From positions 6,818,479 to 6,882,478 of the forward strand of contig NC_036450.1 in assembly GCF_002775205.1 (NCBI RefSeq): DNA of 64,000 bases, written 5' to 3'. The translations under genes were made by a program, and so were the position numbers. The notes beneath the pieces were generated by a model. It worked only from the letters and a program-made list of their open reading frames with translations, made no database searches and was not told where the DNA came from. Source of the DNA: Xiphophorus maculatus (lineage: Eukaryota > Chordata > Actinopteri > Cyprinodontiformes > Poeciliidae). Positions 1 to 25,390 of the stretch are shown here, one piece after another (position 1 is the stretch's first letter; each line of letters begins with the position of its first letter).

Positions 1-375
1 ACTTTCAGGTGTCAGTGGTCATAATGTTCTGCCTGATCACTGTGTGTTGTTGTAACACTGTGGAAAGTATCTGTTACGTTTTATTGTTGAGTGTTACTGT
101 TGACCACTGGATGATTGTTTCTTTTTTACCGAGTCAAGAAGGAAAGCCTTCAACCTGGGCTCTTCTGCCCCCTGCTGGTCAACCCCGCACTGTTCTCTGT
201 GATAGTTGCCTTTCAGTTTAAATGTTTAGGCCAAAAAGCCTTTACACAAGGCCAGATTTGAGGCTGTGTTCCAGGTTTATGCTTCCATTTTATTTTTTTA
301 CCTTCATGTTTGCTCTGATTTTAAATATAAAACATATACATGACTACTTTAAATAAAGATGTGATCAACAGACAC
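1..375 (+). other. 3' UTR tail of a presumed upstream stom-like paralog
   Basis: This stretch matches, in order, the 3' UTR of the stom gene inside the window. Positions 11-55 match 7587-7632, about 138-175 match 7685-7725, about 227-300 match 8027-8095, and 300-440 match 8098-8205. A poly(A) signal AATAAA at 352-357 occupies the same place as the stom signal at 8155-8160, with the same preceding bases (CTTTAAATAAAGA). I infer that a second stom-like gene on the + strand ends here and that its coding exons lie left of the window. The 11-55 block resembles a dispersed fish repeat end, so the case rests on the later blocks. Confidence 0.6.
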
Positions 376-409
376 GTTTGTGATTTGGTTTGTTTCAGTT
401 CAAGGAAGA

Positions 410-541
410 CAGAAACATCATAAATTTGGTTTATTTGAAACAAATAATAATAAATACAGAGAGGAAAGGAACAAACAACATTATCAGAAAGTTTTGTTGT
501 TTACTTGCTCCCAGGTGTGGAAGATCATGACATCACGATAT
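410..541 (-). pseudogene. Relic of gelsolin 3' end (exon 13 fragment)
   Basis: Read on the minus strand, 509-541 encodes DVMIFHTWEQ followed by a GTAAAC donor. This is the counterpart of [10 protein letters not shown] and its GTAAAC donor in the intact gsn gene at 10077-10110. The adjacent 410-440 stretch matches the gsn poly(A) region near 8190. In intact gsn, exons 14 and 15 lie between these parts (8586-9990); here they are missing and the two parts are about 60 bp apart. I read this as a truncated remnant left by tandem duplication of the stom-gsn junction followed by deletion. It cannot make a protein. Confidence 0.65.
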
Positions 542-549
542 GTTTTTTA

Positions 550-738
550 ATATATGCATTTTTTAAAACTTAGTTGTGACGGTGTGGCGGTGCACCGCGA
601 TCTGAACTCAAACATCCAGGCCGAAGTCGGTGTTTCCGTTGACGCTACTTCTCCCAGCGCACACGTTGAAGCGTTTATCCCAGGATTTATCCCAGGATTT
701 ATCCCGCTTTCTGGGTTGTGGACAACCAGCCTGTTTCG
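550..738 (+). promoter_or_regulatory. stom promoter / 5' UTR region
   Basis: The region just upstream of the stom ATG is moderately CpG-rich compared with its AT-rich surroundings. It carries three tandem copies of a 12-mer, TTTATCCCAGGA, at 674-709 (the third diverges at its end). No TATA box stands out. The transcription start cannot be placed from sequence alone. Confidence 0.45.
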
Positions 739-3700
739 ATGAACGACTCCAAGAAAGGAAACTGCCAGTCCGGTGAGGTTCGGTCCATTTTCTGGGCTGC
801 TATATTATCGCCCGTTAACGGGAGTTTTAGCCGTTTCCAGGTTGTAGCCTGAGCCGCACTGCACGCCGCTTCGTTTTCTTCCTTCTCCAACATAAACTGT
901 TTCTTTTAAAGCTTCACCGTCACAGGATGTTAAAAATTGTGAAATTTGGTCAAATTAAGCAGCGGCTTCACTTGTTAGCTCAATGCTAAACAACGGAATG
1001 CTAACGGTAACAGCCGTTAGCAACCGTTCTGTCGTTCTCCCAAAGAGAAAAGCAAAGTTGTTGTTTTTTTGTTATACAAATTAAGTGTTTTATAGCAGTA
1101 AACATTTAAATTGACCAGAGTCGATAATCTGAGTGAATTTTTTCTTATATTGATTGATTTATTGACTCTCGGAATGCTCTCTGTGCTTAAAGTTGAAACA
1201 GTTTGTGCCTGTTATCTGTCAAAATGGCGGATGGCCGCCAGACTTTTTAAAAAGCCGAAAATATTCTGTTACAGTATGTAGATATTTTAGTATAGAGCAG
1301 GCCATGGTGTGTTTAAAAGTAAATGGGATTATGATTAATGTCGGTTGCTATTTCTAGTAATCAATTTTGATCGTATAAGTGACTAAAATTAAAAATCCTT
1401 TATTATTGTCCCACAGAGGGGTTTAATTCAAGTCTAACAGCAACAAATTGATTTATGTAGATTCAAAAAAAGAAAAAATCTAAATGTACAACAAAATTAA
1501 GAATAACATACTGCGCAATCAATGCAAAATTGCGACATAAAATACAGTGCAGTTAGCAAAAAGACGGAGCTGTGCAGTTCAATTATAGGATAAGAAAATT
1601 ATCTTTGAGGTTTCTCTGTCTCTATGATTAGCTATATCTATAATTTTTAGAAAACAATACTACCAACTAAGAAATAAACCAATGCATAGGAACTACATGC
1701 CAACTGGCGCACAATGTGGGTAACATTATGAAAGTCATATGGGCGCTGAGTTAAAGGGGGCGCCAGAAACAATGGTGGGGAAAAAATCATTTGTAGTTAT
1801 GCATGTGTAAATGTCATGTTCAATAACAGACTCATGGCACTGATTAGGCGAGACGCCTCTCTGCTCCTTCACCTCTGAAAAGAAGACTTGGTGAAAGAAA
1901 ATGAAAGAGGGAGAAGGATAAACTAAAGATATTATAGAGATAATTTTAGAAAAGGAAACTGGTTGAAAAAGAGTTGGTAAGGTATATCTGTGCATGAATA
2001 GGAGACTTGTAAATATTCAGGTTAATAGGGAAATGAGAGGTCACTGTTTTCTGTTGGCTGTATTTACAACAAATCAGATTATTGCAAGGAAAATGAAAGG
2101 AAGGAAGAACAGTTTGGTCTAATATTAGGTGGAAGTGTAAGAAATAATTTAATAATGTTGTTTATTCTCCTAGTTCTCGAGAACTCAGACTCTGACATTG
2201 GCATGTTCGGCTGGGTGCTGGTTGGACTTTCTCTCCTGCTGGTGCTGATCACGTTCCCCCTCTCCATATGGATGTGCTTTAAGGTCAGCTGGTTATCAAA
2301 TCTAAGTTAGGCATGTCTTTAAAGCAAACACAAACTAAATTAATTGAGTAATCATTTTTGGTGTTAACATATACAGTATTTGACTAGTCCTGTAGATTGT
2401 GGACCAAAATTGAAACTTTTGTTACATTTTCAGCTGGTAAAGCAGTTCGCTTTCACATTACACTGAGTCAGACATATCAAACTATTTGGAAACCTGTTCC
2501 CCTCCTCGCCTGTGGTGGCGCTGCACCAAAAACTTGTGAAGTACACTCAGAGCACAGCATCCTTTTTCACAAAATGTAAACAAAAATGTAGGATTTCTCT
2601 TTTGTGTTTAGTAAAAGCCCATGAACCATTTCTCTATTTCTCCCTCTAGCGCTGGACTCACACATTTGTTTTGTTTTAACCCAGAATTCCCTAAACTTCC
2701 TCTTCACTTCCTGCTTATGGACCGGTCTCCGGTCCGCGTGCATCTTATGCCTTCGAACTGCGCCAGAGTTCACTTGCTTTTCATTTTTCACAATTTCTCT
2801 TATTTTTTTCCAGAGCTGTACGTTAAACATGTTAGAACTCTGTAGGCGTCTCTCTCTTTTTTTTTTTTTTTTTTACCATGAGTATATTTATTTTGTTTTT
2901 ATTTATTTTGCATGTTAAAGATACAGAAAGTACCCTTGTGTTTCCTCTGTTCAGATAGTGCAGGAGTACCAGCGAGCCATTATCTTTCGCCTTGGCCGCA
3001 TTGTGAAAGGAGGAGACAAGGGACCAGGTCAGTCTGGTTTAAACGGCTCTTTACCACATTTATACACCTCCGGTTTTCACATCGCTTCATTTTCTTTAAC
3101 TTATTCTTGCACCAAAGATAAAAATATATATTAGAATGGACTGCTTGGTTGACAGCTTGGAAGATAAATTGGATGGGATGACAACAGGAGCTAGTCAATA
3201 AATTTGAAGGAGTACATAACAAGTCTCAAATACTTTTAAAACATGTAAATTGTCTTTAAGTTAGCTAATGTATTTAGTAGTTTTTTTGGTTTGCTGGACT
3301 TTTCTGTGCGGAAAAAGTTTGAATCGCAAACTGGTGAATTTGTTCATTTGTTCTGCATCTTGAGATGGTTGAGGCTACCGCTAACTAGTTGCTAAATGCA
3401 TTTGCTAGCTAGCTAGGTAGCTTTTTAAAAAAATCTATCATGGTGGACGACGTTCATTTCTGCCACTGGCGCTCTTGTTGCCAACCCATATGAGCCAGTA
3501 GGAACCCTCGATGAACCCCTATATTTATAGTTTTTTGGTCTTAAATTTAACTCAAGCTAGCATTAAAAGGTCTTAAAAGTGACATTATAACACTGGGTCA
3601 TTCTTTGAGCTTTGGAGCTCACAGCTTTGGAGTTCTTGTGTACAATCAAGAACATGTAAAAAGCATTCACTTGTGTTCGTTGATTGGTATTTTCTTCAGA

Positions 3701-6700
3701 AACTCATTTTATTTTGAAATTTTCCCAATTCTTTAGAAATTGCCTCATAACCCAGATAGATGTCCAGCAACATCTAAGTCCATTGCTGATGTGTTTTCAT
3801 CCTGTCAATGTGTTGTCCGTCATGGAGACCGAAGCATGCAAACATCCATCCCTGTGCACAGCTGCACTTTTATCAGCAGAGTTTGACTTGACAAGGTTTC
3901 TCATTATTGTGTTTACACTGGTAAAAGTTATTTACGTTCTTGTAACACCACAGGGTTGTTCTTCATCGTACCGTGCACTGACATCTTCGTCAATGTGGAC
4001 ATGCGTACTATCACCTTTGACATCCCGCCACAAGAGGTACGACTCGCTTTTTATACACTTGTGGTATATTTCAAGCATTTATTATTTTAATGATTATGGC
4101 TTAGAGCTAATAAAGAAACTAAATTCAATGTCTAAGAAAGTTAAAGCAGCACAAAGCAAATAAAAACGGATTTTACTGATTCAGTTAAATTTTTTGCAAA
4201 CGTTCCCGCTCTGTCAGGTTCTGACCAAAGACTCGGTGACGGTGTGCGTTGACGGCGTGGTGTACTACCGGGTCCAGAACGCCACCCTGGCTGTGGCCAA
4301 CATCACCAACGCGGACGCCGCCACCCGGCTGCTGGCCCAGACCACCCTGAGGAACGTCCTGGGCACCAAGAACCTGGCGGAGATCCTGTCCGACCGCGAG
4401 GAGATCGCTCACAGCATGCAGGTAGAACGGACAACCCCTCCAACATTCATGAAAAAATGAAGGTTTGTTGATTTATCTCGGCTACGATTCTCTTTTTTTG
4501 TGCTTAACCTCCTTGTCAAAGTCCCGTCCTCTAAAATAATCTACATTATGGAAATGAAGCTCCGTTTCAATGTGACGTCTCACTTCCATGAACTTTGTAA
4601 CTGACAGCCATCTTGGTAGGCAGTTGCTATGACAACAATGAACAAGCCACAAGCTTAGAGCTTGTTCTCGCCTCATTCCCATCTAACTTATAAACAATAT
4701 AAGGACATTACAACTACTTGAGTACTCTACACACCTCTGTGTAATACTAAATATCAGTGGTATTTACTGTAGTACTTACGGCCGAGCTAGCAAAATTAGC
4801 TTAGCTAATGTGGCTTTTTGTCTACTAGCTAACACGGACATGTACTTACCCTGCCAGTCACCAGAAACTTGTTATTCACAAGAAGAGTTATCGATTCTGA
4901 CAGCAGCCATTTTGTTCATGCGTCTTTCTCTCGTACAGTGTTTCAGAGTGTCCACATATTTTCTTTATGTTGGTCTCGAATCCGTGGGTTCGCTATGCCT
5001 CGTGCTGCCATTGCCTACCAAGATGGCGCAGACAACTTCTGGTTCAGACTTGTGGGAACTATGAATTAATTAATTTAATTTTTAAACAGGGAAAAGCAGC
5101 ATTCACACACTACACATTTAACTGGCCATTGTCAAGATGACATTTAGGCAATAGAGCAAAATGAGCAACATAATTGGCGCCAAGAAAAATCTGAAAGTAC
5201 TATGTAATAGCACTGTGGCAAACATCATTTTGAAAAGTTAAAGCATTTAAAGAAGATTAGCAACACGGTGACGAGTCGAGCCAGGAAGTTATTTGTTAAT
5301 GTTGTAGGCCACTCTGGACGATGCCACAGACAACTGGGGGATCAAGGTGGAGCGCGTGGAGATCAAGGACGTGAAGCTGCCTCTGCAGCTCCAGAGAGCC
5401 ATGGCGGCCGAGGCGGAGGCGAGCCGCGAGGCCAGAGCCAAGGTGAGGCGGAGCGCTGTCAGCCAGGATGACTGATTGATCACCATGAATGATAAACGAT
5501 ACGATAAAGGCCCATGATCCCTTCATGTGGCATTTAATAATGTGGTGCTGAGAAGCTCAACTTAAAGGTTTAATTTAGGCTACGGCACATTCCAGCCTAA
5601 AGTGACCCAAGTCCAAATTTATTTTCTTGCTGTGGTCTTTAACACTTCCAAATATGTTCGACTTGTATGTGATCTCCAGTGTGAACTATTAACGACCTGA
5701 AAGTGTCCCGCGTGCGCAGTAGAGGGCACAGTAAGGTCACACGTAACGAGCGTGCTCGGTGTTTTACCATAAAAAAGGAAGTGCTTAGTGCGACACAGTA
5801 CAGTAGGTGGCGGTACGCTCCTGGAAGCTGCTTGCCAGGAGCAAGTTATTTTAGCCATACTAAAATGAAAAGAAGAAGAAGACGCGCTCTGTGTTTACGT
5901 AAGTAAACATGGATGCTAACGGTGGAGCATATCTTAAGATTTTAAAGTTGTTGTCCGACCGGAGTCAGCATATTAACAACTTAATCCTCATTACCTTCCG
6001 CCATGTTTGTTGTTTTTAACCCGGACTCAGAATTATGACGTTTGTCGAGTATCGATGACGTTCAGGCATAACCAGTAGAGCGGGGAGGGGGAGAGAGTTA
6101 GCGACTGCCGCTCGGGTGGGTAATTATGATGTAATGCGGGCAATTTACAGGAAAATACTAAAACGGGAGCGCGGCGGGAAAGAGGGATGAAATACGGCTG
6201 TTTCCCGACCAAAACGGGAGACCTGACAGGTTCAGGTGGGATGATTGCAGGCCAACCGAACAGATTCTGGTAACATTTGAAACGATCAGATACGTATCAG
6301 GTTTAGGAACGCGTATCCAAGTTGCATTTGAAAAAACAAAATAAATAACCATGTCAGTTTGTGACATGACAAAATCAGACATTATAACAAAAAATAAAAT
6401 AAATCAGATTTGGGTCACTTCAGGCTGCAGTGTAAACGTAGCTGTAGTGTTTTATCTCTGGAAACCTGCTTGCTGTTGTCTGAATCTTTGGTTTTATGTG
6501 GCGATGAAGGCTCTCCTCTTCCTCTCCTCCTCTTCCTCCTGCAGGTGATCGCGGCGGAGGGTGAGATGAAGGCGTCGCGGGCCCTGAAGGAGGCGTCCCT
6601 GGTGATCTCTGAGGCCCCGTCGGCTCTGCAGCTGCGCTACCTGCAGACCCTCAACACCATCGCCGCCGAGAAGAACTCCACCATCGTCTTCCCGCTGCCG

Positions 6701-6733
6701 ATGGACATGATGCACAGCCTGATGAAGCGCTGA
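739..6733 (+). CDS. stom: stomatin (7 coding exons, 275 aa)
   Basis: Integral monotopic membrane scaffold of the SPFH/prohibitin-domain family, which oligomerises in cholesterol-rich membrane and modulates channels and transporters. Exons: 739-772, 2174-2283, 2955-3027, 3954-4036, 4218-4421, 5308-5442, 6545-6733; all introns are GT-AG and phases agree. Exon 1 is very short: [11 protein letters not shown], then a split Val codon, with donor CCG|GTGAGG. Residues 21-48 form the hydrophobic hairpin with the conserved mid-hairpin proline (P40). The SPFH domain follows, including [15 protein letters not shown] and [12 protein letters not shown]. The helical region with [17 protein letters not shown] and the C-terminal STIVFPLP oligomerisation segment are intact. 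It is slightly shorter than human STOM (288 aa) because the C-terminal tail ends at MMHSLMKR. The human major palmitoylation cysteine (C30) aligns with F23 here. Confident as stomatin; start exon fairly confident. Confidence 0.93.
2399..2585 (+). repeat. Dispersed repeat, copy 1 (second copy 39469-39660)
   Basis: About 190 bp in stom intron 2 matches 39469-39660 in ppp2r2a intron 6. Shared landmarks are ACCAAAAT near the start, ACATTTTCAGCTG, CTCGCCTGTGGTGGCGCTGC and AAAATGTAAACAAAA at the end. It has no coding potential and behaves as a short interspersed element of unknown family. Confidence 0.6.
4430..5300 (+). other. stom intron 5, no gene seen
   Basis: Unique-looking and repeat-like AT-rich intron DNA. 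An X-box-like motif GTTGCTATGACAAC lies at 4623-4636. Short open frames here match nothing I recognise. Confidence 0.4.
5450..6540 (+). other. stom intron 6, repeat-derived segments
   Basis: Contains a CAGTAGGTGGCGGTACGC motif (about 5800-5818) typical of common fish interspersed repeats. A more GC-rich block at about 5880-6430 includes GGGAAAGAGGG and CAAAACGGGAG, and looks transposon-derived, but I cannot name a family. No exon was found. Confidence 0.35.
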
Positions 6734-6751
6734 GGAAGAACGCCGCCCACA

Positions 6752-6753
6752 CA

Positions 6754-6784
<31 letters not shown>

Positions 6785-6785
6785 C
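6752..6785 (+). repeat. (CA)n microsatellite
   Basis: Near-perfect CA dinucleotide run about 20 bp after the stom stop codon, interrupted by a few ACACAAACAC variants at its left edge. Confidence 0.9.
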
Positions 6786-6981
6786 CACAGACAGGTCATG
6801 TAGGCTTCCTGCCTCTGAAAGCAGCTGTTTGGATTTTAAAACTCCTTAAATCGTTTTAACTGGAGGATCCAGGAAGCCTCAGACCAAATCTTCTGCTGTT
6901 AAATCGAAGATAAACACACACATCCCCTCCTAATCTGTCCTGATATTATAACACTGACAGCATTTCACCACATGAGCCACA

Positions 6982-7070
6982 CACTGCAAAAACATAAAAT
7001 ATTTACCAGTATAGTATTGCAGTAGAAACCAGACCAAATGTATTTGGTGAGATTTTGTGTTTTTACAGTG
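6982..7070. mobile_element. CACTG palindromic MITE, internally deleted copy
   Basis: Begins CACTGCAAAAACATAAAAT and ends TTTTGTGTTTTTACAGTG. It is only 89 bp because the interior of the roughly 390-bp element is missing. Its right flank (7071-7140) resembles the flank of the 15582-15923 copy. Confidence 0.75.
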
Positions 7071-8154
7071 TAGGGAGATTTTATTGATATTTTTAACAAA
7101 CCAGATACTTTATTTTAATTTATTAAATATAACATAGAACATGTTAGCTTGACTGTTTGTAGCATGTTGTGATCAGGCATTACATTATGACCACTTTACT
7201 AACGATTGGGATCAAAAGTAGCGATTTCTACACATCACCTGGATTCTTCATTGAATCGATGGAACATCTTTCTAACTAAAATGTTTTTCCTTTCACTCAC
7301 TGTTCATCCTGATGCTGGTTCTGGATCCATGTTCTTTAGTCGGATCCATTTCTTACTGACTCTTAGGATGTTCATTGTCTCCCTGGTTGATCCATCTTTC
7401 CTGCTTCGTCTTAGAAATTAACTTTTAATATTTTAAATTAAAAACCACATTTAGTTAATCTTATAGTTAAGTATCCAAAATGTCATTAACAAATGCTTGA
7501 AAATGTAATTGTTTATGGAAAAGTGTGAAATCTGAAAAAGAAACCCTGATTTCCAACACGAACATCTTATTTTGTTTCGCTCCCACCAGTCAGTGGTCAT
7601 AATGTTTTGGCTGGTCAGTGTGCTGCTGCAGCAAAGTTTAGTAGTTTTCTGCAGGAAGTGAGTGGAATCACATTTTTATCACAGGAAGAAGGAAAACCTC
7701 CAACTACACTTTACACTCTGTGGTCGGAGCCATTGTAGATGGAAAAAGGAGCAAATTTATGCCGAAAAACCTGGAAATTTTGAAATTAGTTTAAGAAAAT
7801 TTCTGCCAAAAATCCTAAAAATATTTGAGACAAAACAAGGAAATTATTGAATCAAAAAAATCCTATTTACAGGAAATTTACTAGAAGATTTTTGACTTTC
7901 AGGAATGATCTGAGCTTCAAAAATTGAAAGTTTTTGAGTTTTGAAACTCAGAAATTTCTACATTTTTTTTCTGCTGTTGTATTTTTACATGTTTAGTTTT
8001 GAAAAAACAAAAAACATGCATTTAAAGTTTTTGCCAAAAACTCCTTACACAACACCAGATCTGAGCCTGTGTTCGAGGTTTATGCATCTTATTCTTTCAC
8101 CAGCTTGTTTGTTGTGATTTTTAATTTCAATATTTAATATTTATGAGGACTTTA

Positions 8155-8224
8155 AATAAAGACTCAACCCACAGAAATGTGTTGAATTTGGTTTATTTGA
8201 AACAGAAGCAGCTGCATTTTTTTA
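8155..8224. terminator. Convergent poly(A) signals of stom (+) and gsn (-)
   Basis: The + strand AATAAA at 8155-8160 fits stom. TTTATT at about 8192 and 8219 read as AATAAA on the minus strand and fit gsn. The two transcripts therefore end tail to tail within roughly 40-70 bp and may overlap slightly. The arrangement is preserved in the duplicate at 352-440. Confidence 0.55.
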
Positions 8225-8585
8225 TTTTAAAGTAGTTTGGTTTCTGACAATAATTAAAAAATAAATACAGAACTGAAAGAAATCAGCAAACAGGTGCTGT
8301 ACCTTTTAAAACGATAAACTAAATGAGATTAAGGCATCGCTTGTTTTCCTTCTGAGTTGCTGATTCAATATAAAATTAGAACAGTCTACGATAAAAGTTT
8401 AAAAGTGCAAAACAAAATGTCTCCTGTTGGTTCTAATACAAACGAAAGGCACTGATGTGGCACTAAGGACAGGAGAACAAACTAAGAGACTAAAACAAAG
8501 TGAGCTGGAAGCTAAAAAACAAAGCCGTTCTTGGCGTTTGTTGCATAATGTTTGAAGAGGAAGAGTGACGATGGCGGTGATTCGC

Positions 8586-22916
<14,331 letters not shown>

Positions 22917-23145
22917 CCTGCCTGCAGATTGAAACGCCACGTATGAGCCACAGGCTGCGGCCGCCGCGCCCTCTTTGAGTGCCGCGCCGTCGCCATGGCT
23001 ACGCAGATAAAGATCAGGGCCCCGGGTAGTTATTAACAAGCAGGAGGATGATTCACCGCCAAGAGGAAATCCTGGTGATGGCAACCGAAACGCTGCGTGT
23101 GCAGAAAGCTGAAGCAGGAAGAGAAAAACGTAATTTACTGCTGAA

Positions 23146-23540
23146 CACTGTAAAAACACAAAACCTTACCAAGTCATTTAGTCTAGTTTTTATGGCACAT
23201 ATCTTAGAATGCTTGAAATAAGACAAAACTAACTTACAAGTAACTTTTCAGCAAGATGTAAGAGCTTGTTTTAAGTTAGTAACATTGATGAAAAAGTTCT
23301 AGCGCCATTTTTATACTATTTTACGTATAACAAGACATTTTTTCCAGGTTACAAGTTAAATAATCTGCAGTAGGACTAAGAAGTTTTCGTCAGTGTTAAG
23401 TAATTACTAGCTTAAAACAAGCCTTTATATCTTGCTACAATTACTTGTAAGTTAGTTTTTATCTTATTTAAAGTGTTTCTAAGATATTTGCCATAAAAAC
23501 TAAACTAAATTACTTGCTAAGGTTTTGTGTTTTTACAGTG
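23146..23540. mobile_element. CACTG palindromic MITE, full-length
   Basis: 395 bp, tips CACTGTAAAAACACAAAAC and GTTTTGTGTTTTTACAGTG. It lies about 230 bp upstream of the gsn start codon on the gsn sense strand. Its tip provides a TTTTTACAG acceptor-like sequence facing gsn exon 1. Confidence 0.85.
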
Positions 23541-23642
23541 TTCTTTGTATTAATTGCCACTTTCATACTTTCAGCCAAAACGTTTCACACCAACCGTCAC
23601 ATTTTGTCACTTTGTCACAACAAGGTCGCAGACATTGGCTGC

Positions 23643-23860
23643 TTAGCAACTTCTGAAATCTGAAAAGTGTGGCTTGCATTTGTAACCAGCTACAGTCTCT
23701 ACTTTGTAGAACCGACTGTCACTGCAGATCCAGATGCAAGTCTTACCGGAGAGAGCCTCACTCTTCAAGTCTCGCCCCATATTCTTAATTAGATTTAGTT
23801 CTGGACTTTGACTAGGCCATTCTAACACAGATTTCTTGTGCTGTATATCATCCACTAAGA
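23643..23860 (-). mobile_element. Tc1/mariner transposase fragment
   Basis: A minus-strand frame contains VLEWPSQSPELNLIKNMGRDLK, split here as VLEWPSQSPELN and MGRDLK, the catalytic-region signature of Tc1-like transposases around the last acidic residue. Only about 70 codons remain and no terminal repeats were found. It is a dead remnant in the gsn 5' intron. Confidence 0.75.
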
Positions 23861-23880
23861 GGTTTTCTTCCTGTCTTTAG

Positions 23881-24780
23881 CTCCTCCAGCTCCGACAAAA
23901 TGTTTCCAGACAAACAGAAACATGGCCGTCCTGACCGTCTGCGCTCACAAATAGCAAACACTTCATCGTTATCCCCAAGACGCTCGGCGCCACATGGACA
24001 GATTAGGTAAGTGTTTATCTGAACCGGGTCGTACGGAAGACCATTAGGGACATTACAAGAAAAAAAATTCTGACAGTTAAATCTCAGAACTGTGATTTCT
24101 CTCTCAGAATTTTTACTTTTTTTCTCAGAATTGTAACTTTTTTCTTATAATTTAGACTTTTTTTTCTCTCCTTCCTCATGATTGCAGCCTCGAGTTGAAC
24201 ATTTTGTTTTTAGTTACATTTCTATAAACTTTTATAATCCAGTAAATTAAACAGAATATAAACTCAGCTGGAGTTTAATGTTTAGTGTATTCATTAAGAA
24301 AATACATTTATTGTAGATGAAGCGCAAAAGTAGTTTAGTTTGTTTTTGAGTTCAGAGGCAGGAAAAACAAACTAATTTTACGGTTCTGGTTCATGTGAAT
24401 GTAGCTTCAGCTAATACTTCATCAGTTTTACATTTGCAGCAAAAAAAGCAAAATACTTCAAATATCTTCCAGCAGTTTGGACAGAAAACACAACAGATAC
24501 TGAAAATGATTCATCTGTAGTAAACCAGAACTTGACAGCTTTAAAATTTAATTCCCAGCTTGTTTTAAACTCGATTTTTTTTTTGTATTTAAGAACTGAA
24601 AGAGTTTGTTTTTCCACAGGAATGGAGTTTGAGCCCACAGACACGGCAGGAATCTGATCCAGACCCGGCAGAGGGAACCGAGAACGGCTTCCCTTTTTGT
24701 TCGCCCCGTTTCTCCTCTTCCTCTTATGTAACTGTGAAGCTCAGAGCTGGGAGAATAAACGCTGAAAACTAAAACACATC
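23881..24780 (+). ncRNA. Candidate spliced antisense transcript in gsn 5' intron
   Basis: On the strand opposite gsn, exon 23881-24006 is bounded by CCTGTCTTTAG and a consensus GTAAGT donor. A second exon starts at 24620 after GTTTTTCCACAG and has AATAAA at 24754-24759. Splicing them gives a small frame from the ATG in the first exon (starts MFPDKQKHG, 39 codons, ends NGV) that I do not recognise. Probably a long noncoding RNA if real. The first exon and promoter were not found. Confidence 0.3.
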
Positions 24781-25036
24781 CTGTTATTCACAATCAAACT
24801 GATATATTATCAGAAACTAAAACTGAAAAAATGTTTAAAAAGCTCATTTTAATGCTAAGCGAGACAGCAGTTTGACTAATTACTGTCATACTAGATCACA
24901 GGTCTGCAACATATATAATAACAAGTGCAGCTTTTTAGCCACTTTTTAATTGTTTTCCTGCAATATTTGCCTTGAATTTCCACAAAAAATGCCACTGAAA
25001 GCACCAGGAACATGTTTCCGTAGGTTTCGCAGCAAA

Positions 25037-25183
25037 ATTTGCAGAGTTAAATCAACAAGCGATTGCACAGTTACAACTTTTTCCAGTGTTAAATTTACTC
25101 CAGCTCTTGTTGAAATAACTGGAAGAGTTAAATTAATACCAATTCAATTCGGAAAAGAACCAAACAGATTTAACTCTGCAAAT
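25037..25183. mobile_element. 147-bp MITE with perfect 17-bp inverted ends
   Basis: Ends ATTTGCAGAGTTAAATC (25037-25053) and GATTTAACTCTGCAAAT (25167-25183) are exact reverse complements. The interior has GTTAAATTTACTCC, typical of short fish non-autonomous elements. The next palindromic element fragment starts directly at its right end. Confidence 0.75.
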
Positions 25184-25390
25184 ATCTTAGAATGAGACAA
25201 AAGTAACTTTTAATCAAGATATAGGAGCTTGTTTTAACTAAATAATTTCTTAATATTCATGCAAAAGCACTAGTGACACTGGTAGAATATTTCTTGCTGA
25301 AAAGTTACTTTTTAGTTAGTCTTCTTGTATTTGAAGTGTAATAAGATATTTGCATTAAAATGCTTTGCAACACGTTGTGTTTTTGCAGTG
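25173..25390. mobile_element. CACTG palindromic MITE, partial copy
   Basis: Lacks the left tip and begins near GCAAATATCTTAGAATG. The right end TTTTTGCAGTG is intact at 25390. Confidence 0.65.

Larger units (their letters stand above)
6734..8180 (+). other. stom 3' UTR with embedded repeats
   Basis: From the stop codon to the AATAAA at 8155-8160, about 1.4 kb. It contains a CA microsatellite (6752-6785), a short internally deleted palindromic element (6982-7070), two inverted copies of a common fish repeat tip (ACATTATGACCAC near 7182, GTGGTCATAATGTT near 7594), and a GAGATTAATCTC-type repeat (about 7730-7985). The UTR end is inferred from the poly(A) signal. Confidence 0.5.

Noticed and set aside
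554-742. 62-codon frame just upstream of stom, ending across its ATG
   Set aside because: Contains the 12-bp promoter repeat (FIPGFIPGFIP); frame differs from stom and the short exon at 739-772 explains the gene start better.
1227-1250. ATGGCGGATGG as stom start
   Set aside because: Good start context but hits a stop after eight codons with no donor; the 739-772 exon gives the correct phase into exon 2.
3684-4163. 159-codon + strand frame
   Set aside because: Runs through intron, stom exon 4 in the wrong frame and intron again; the real exon is 3954-4036.
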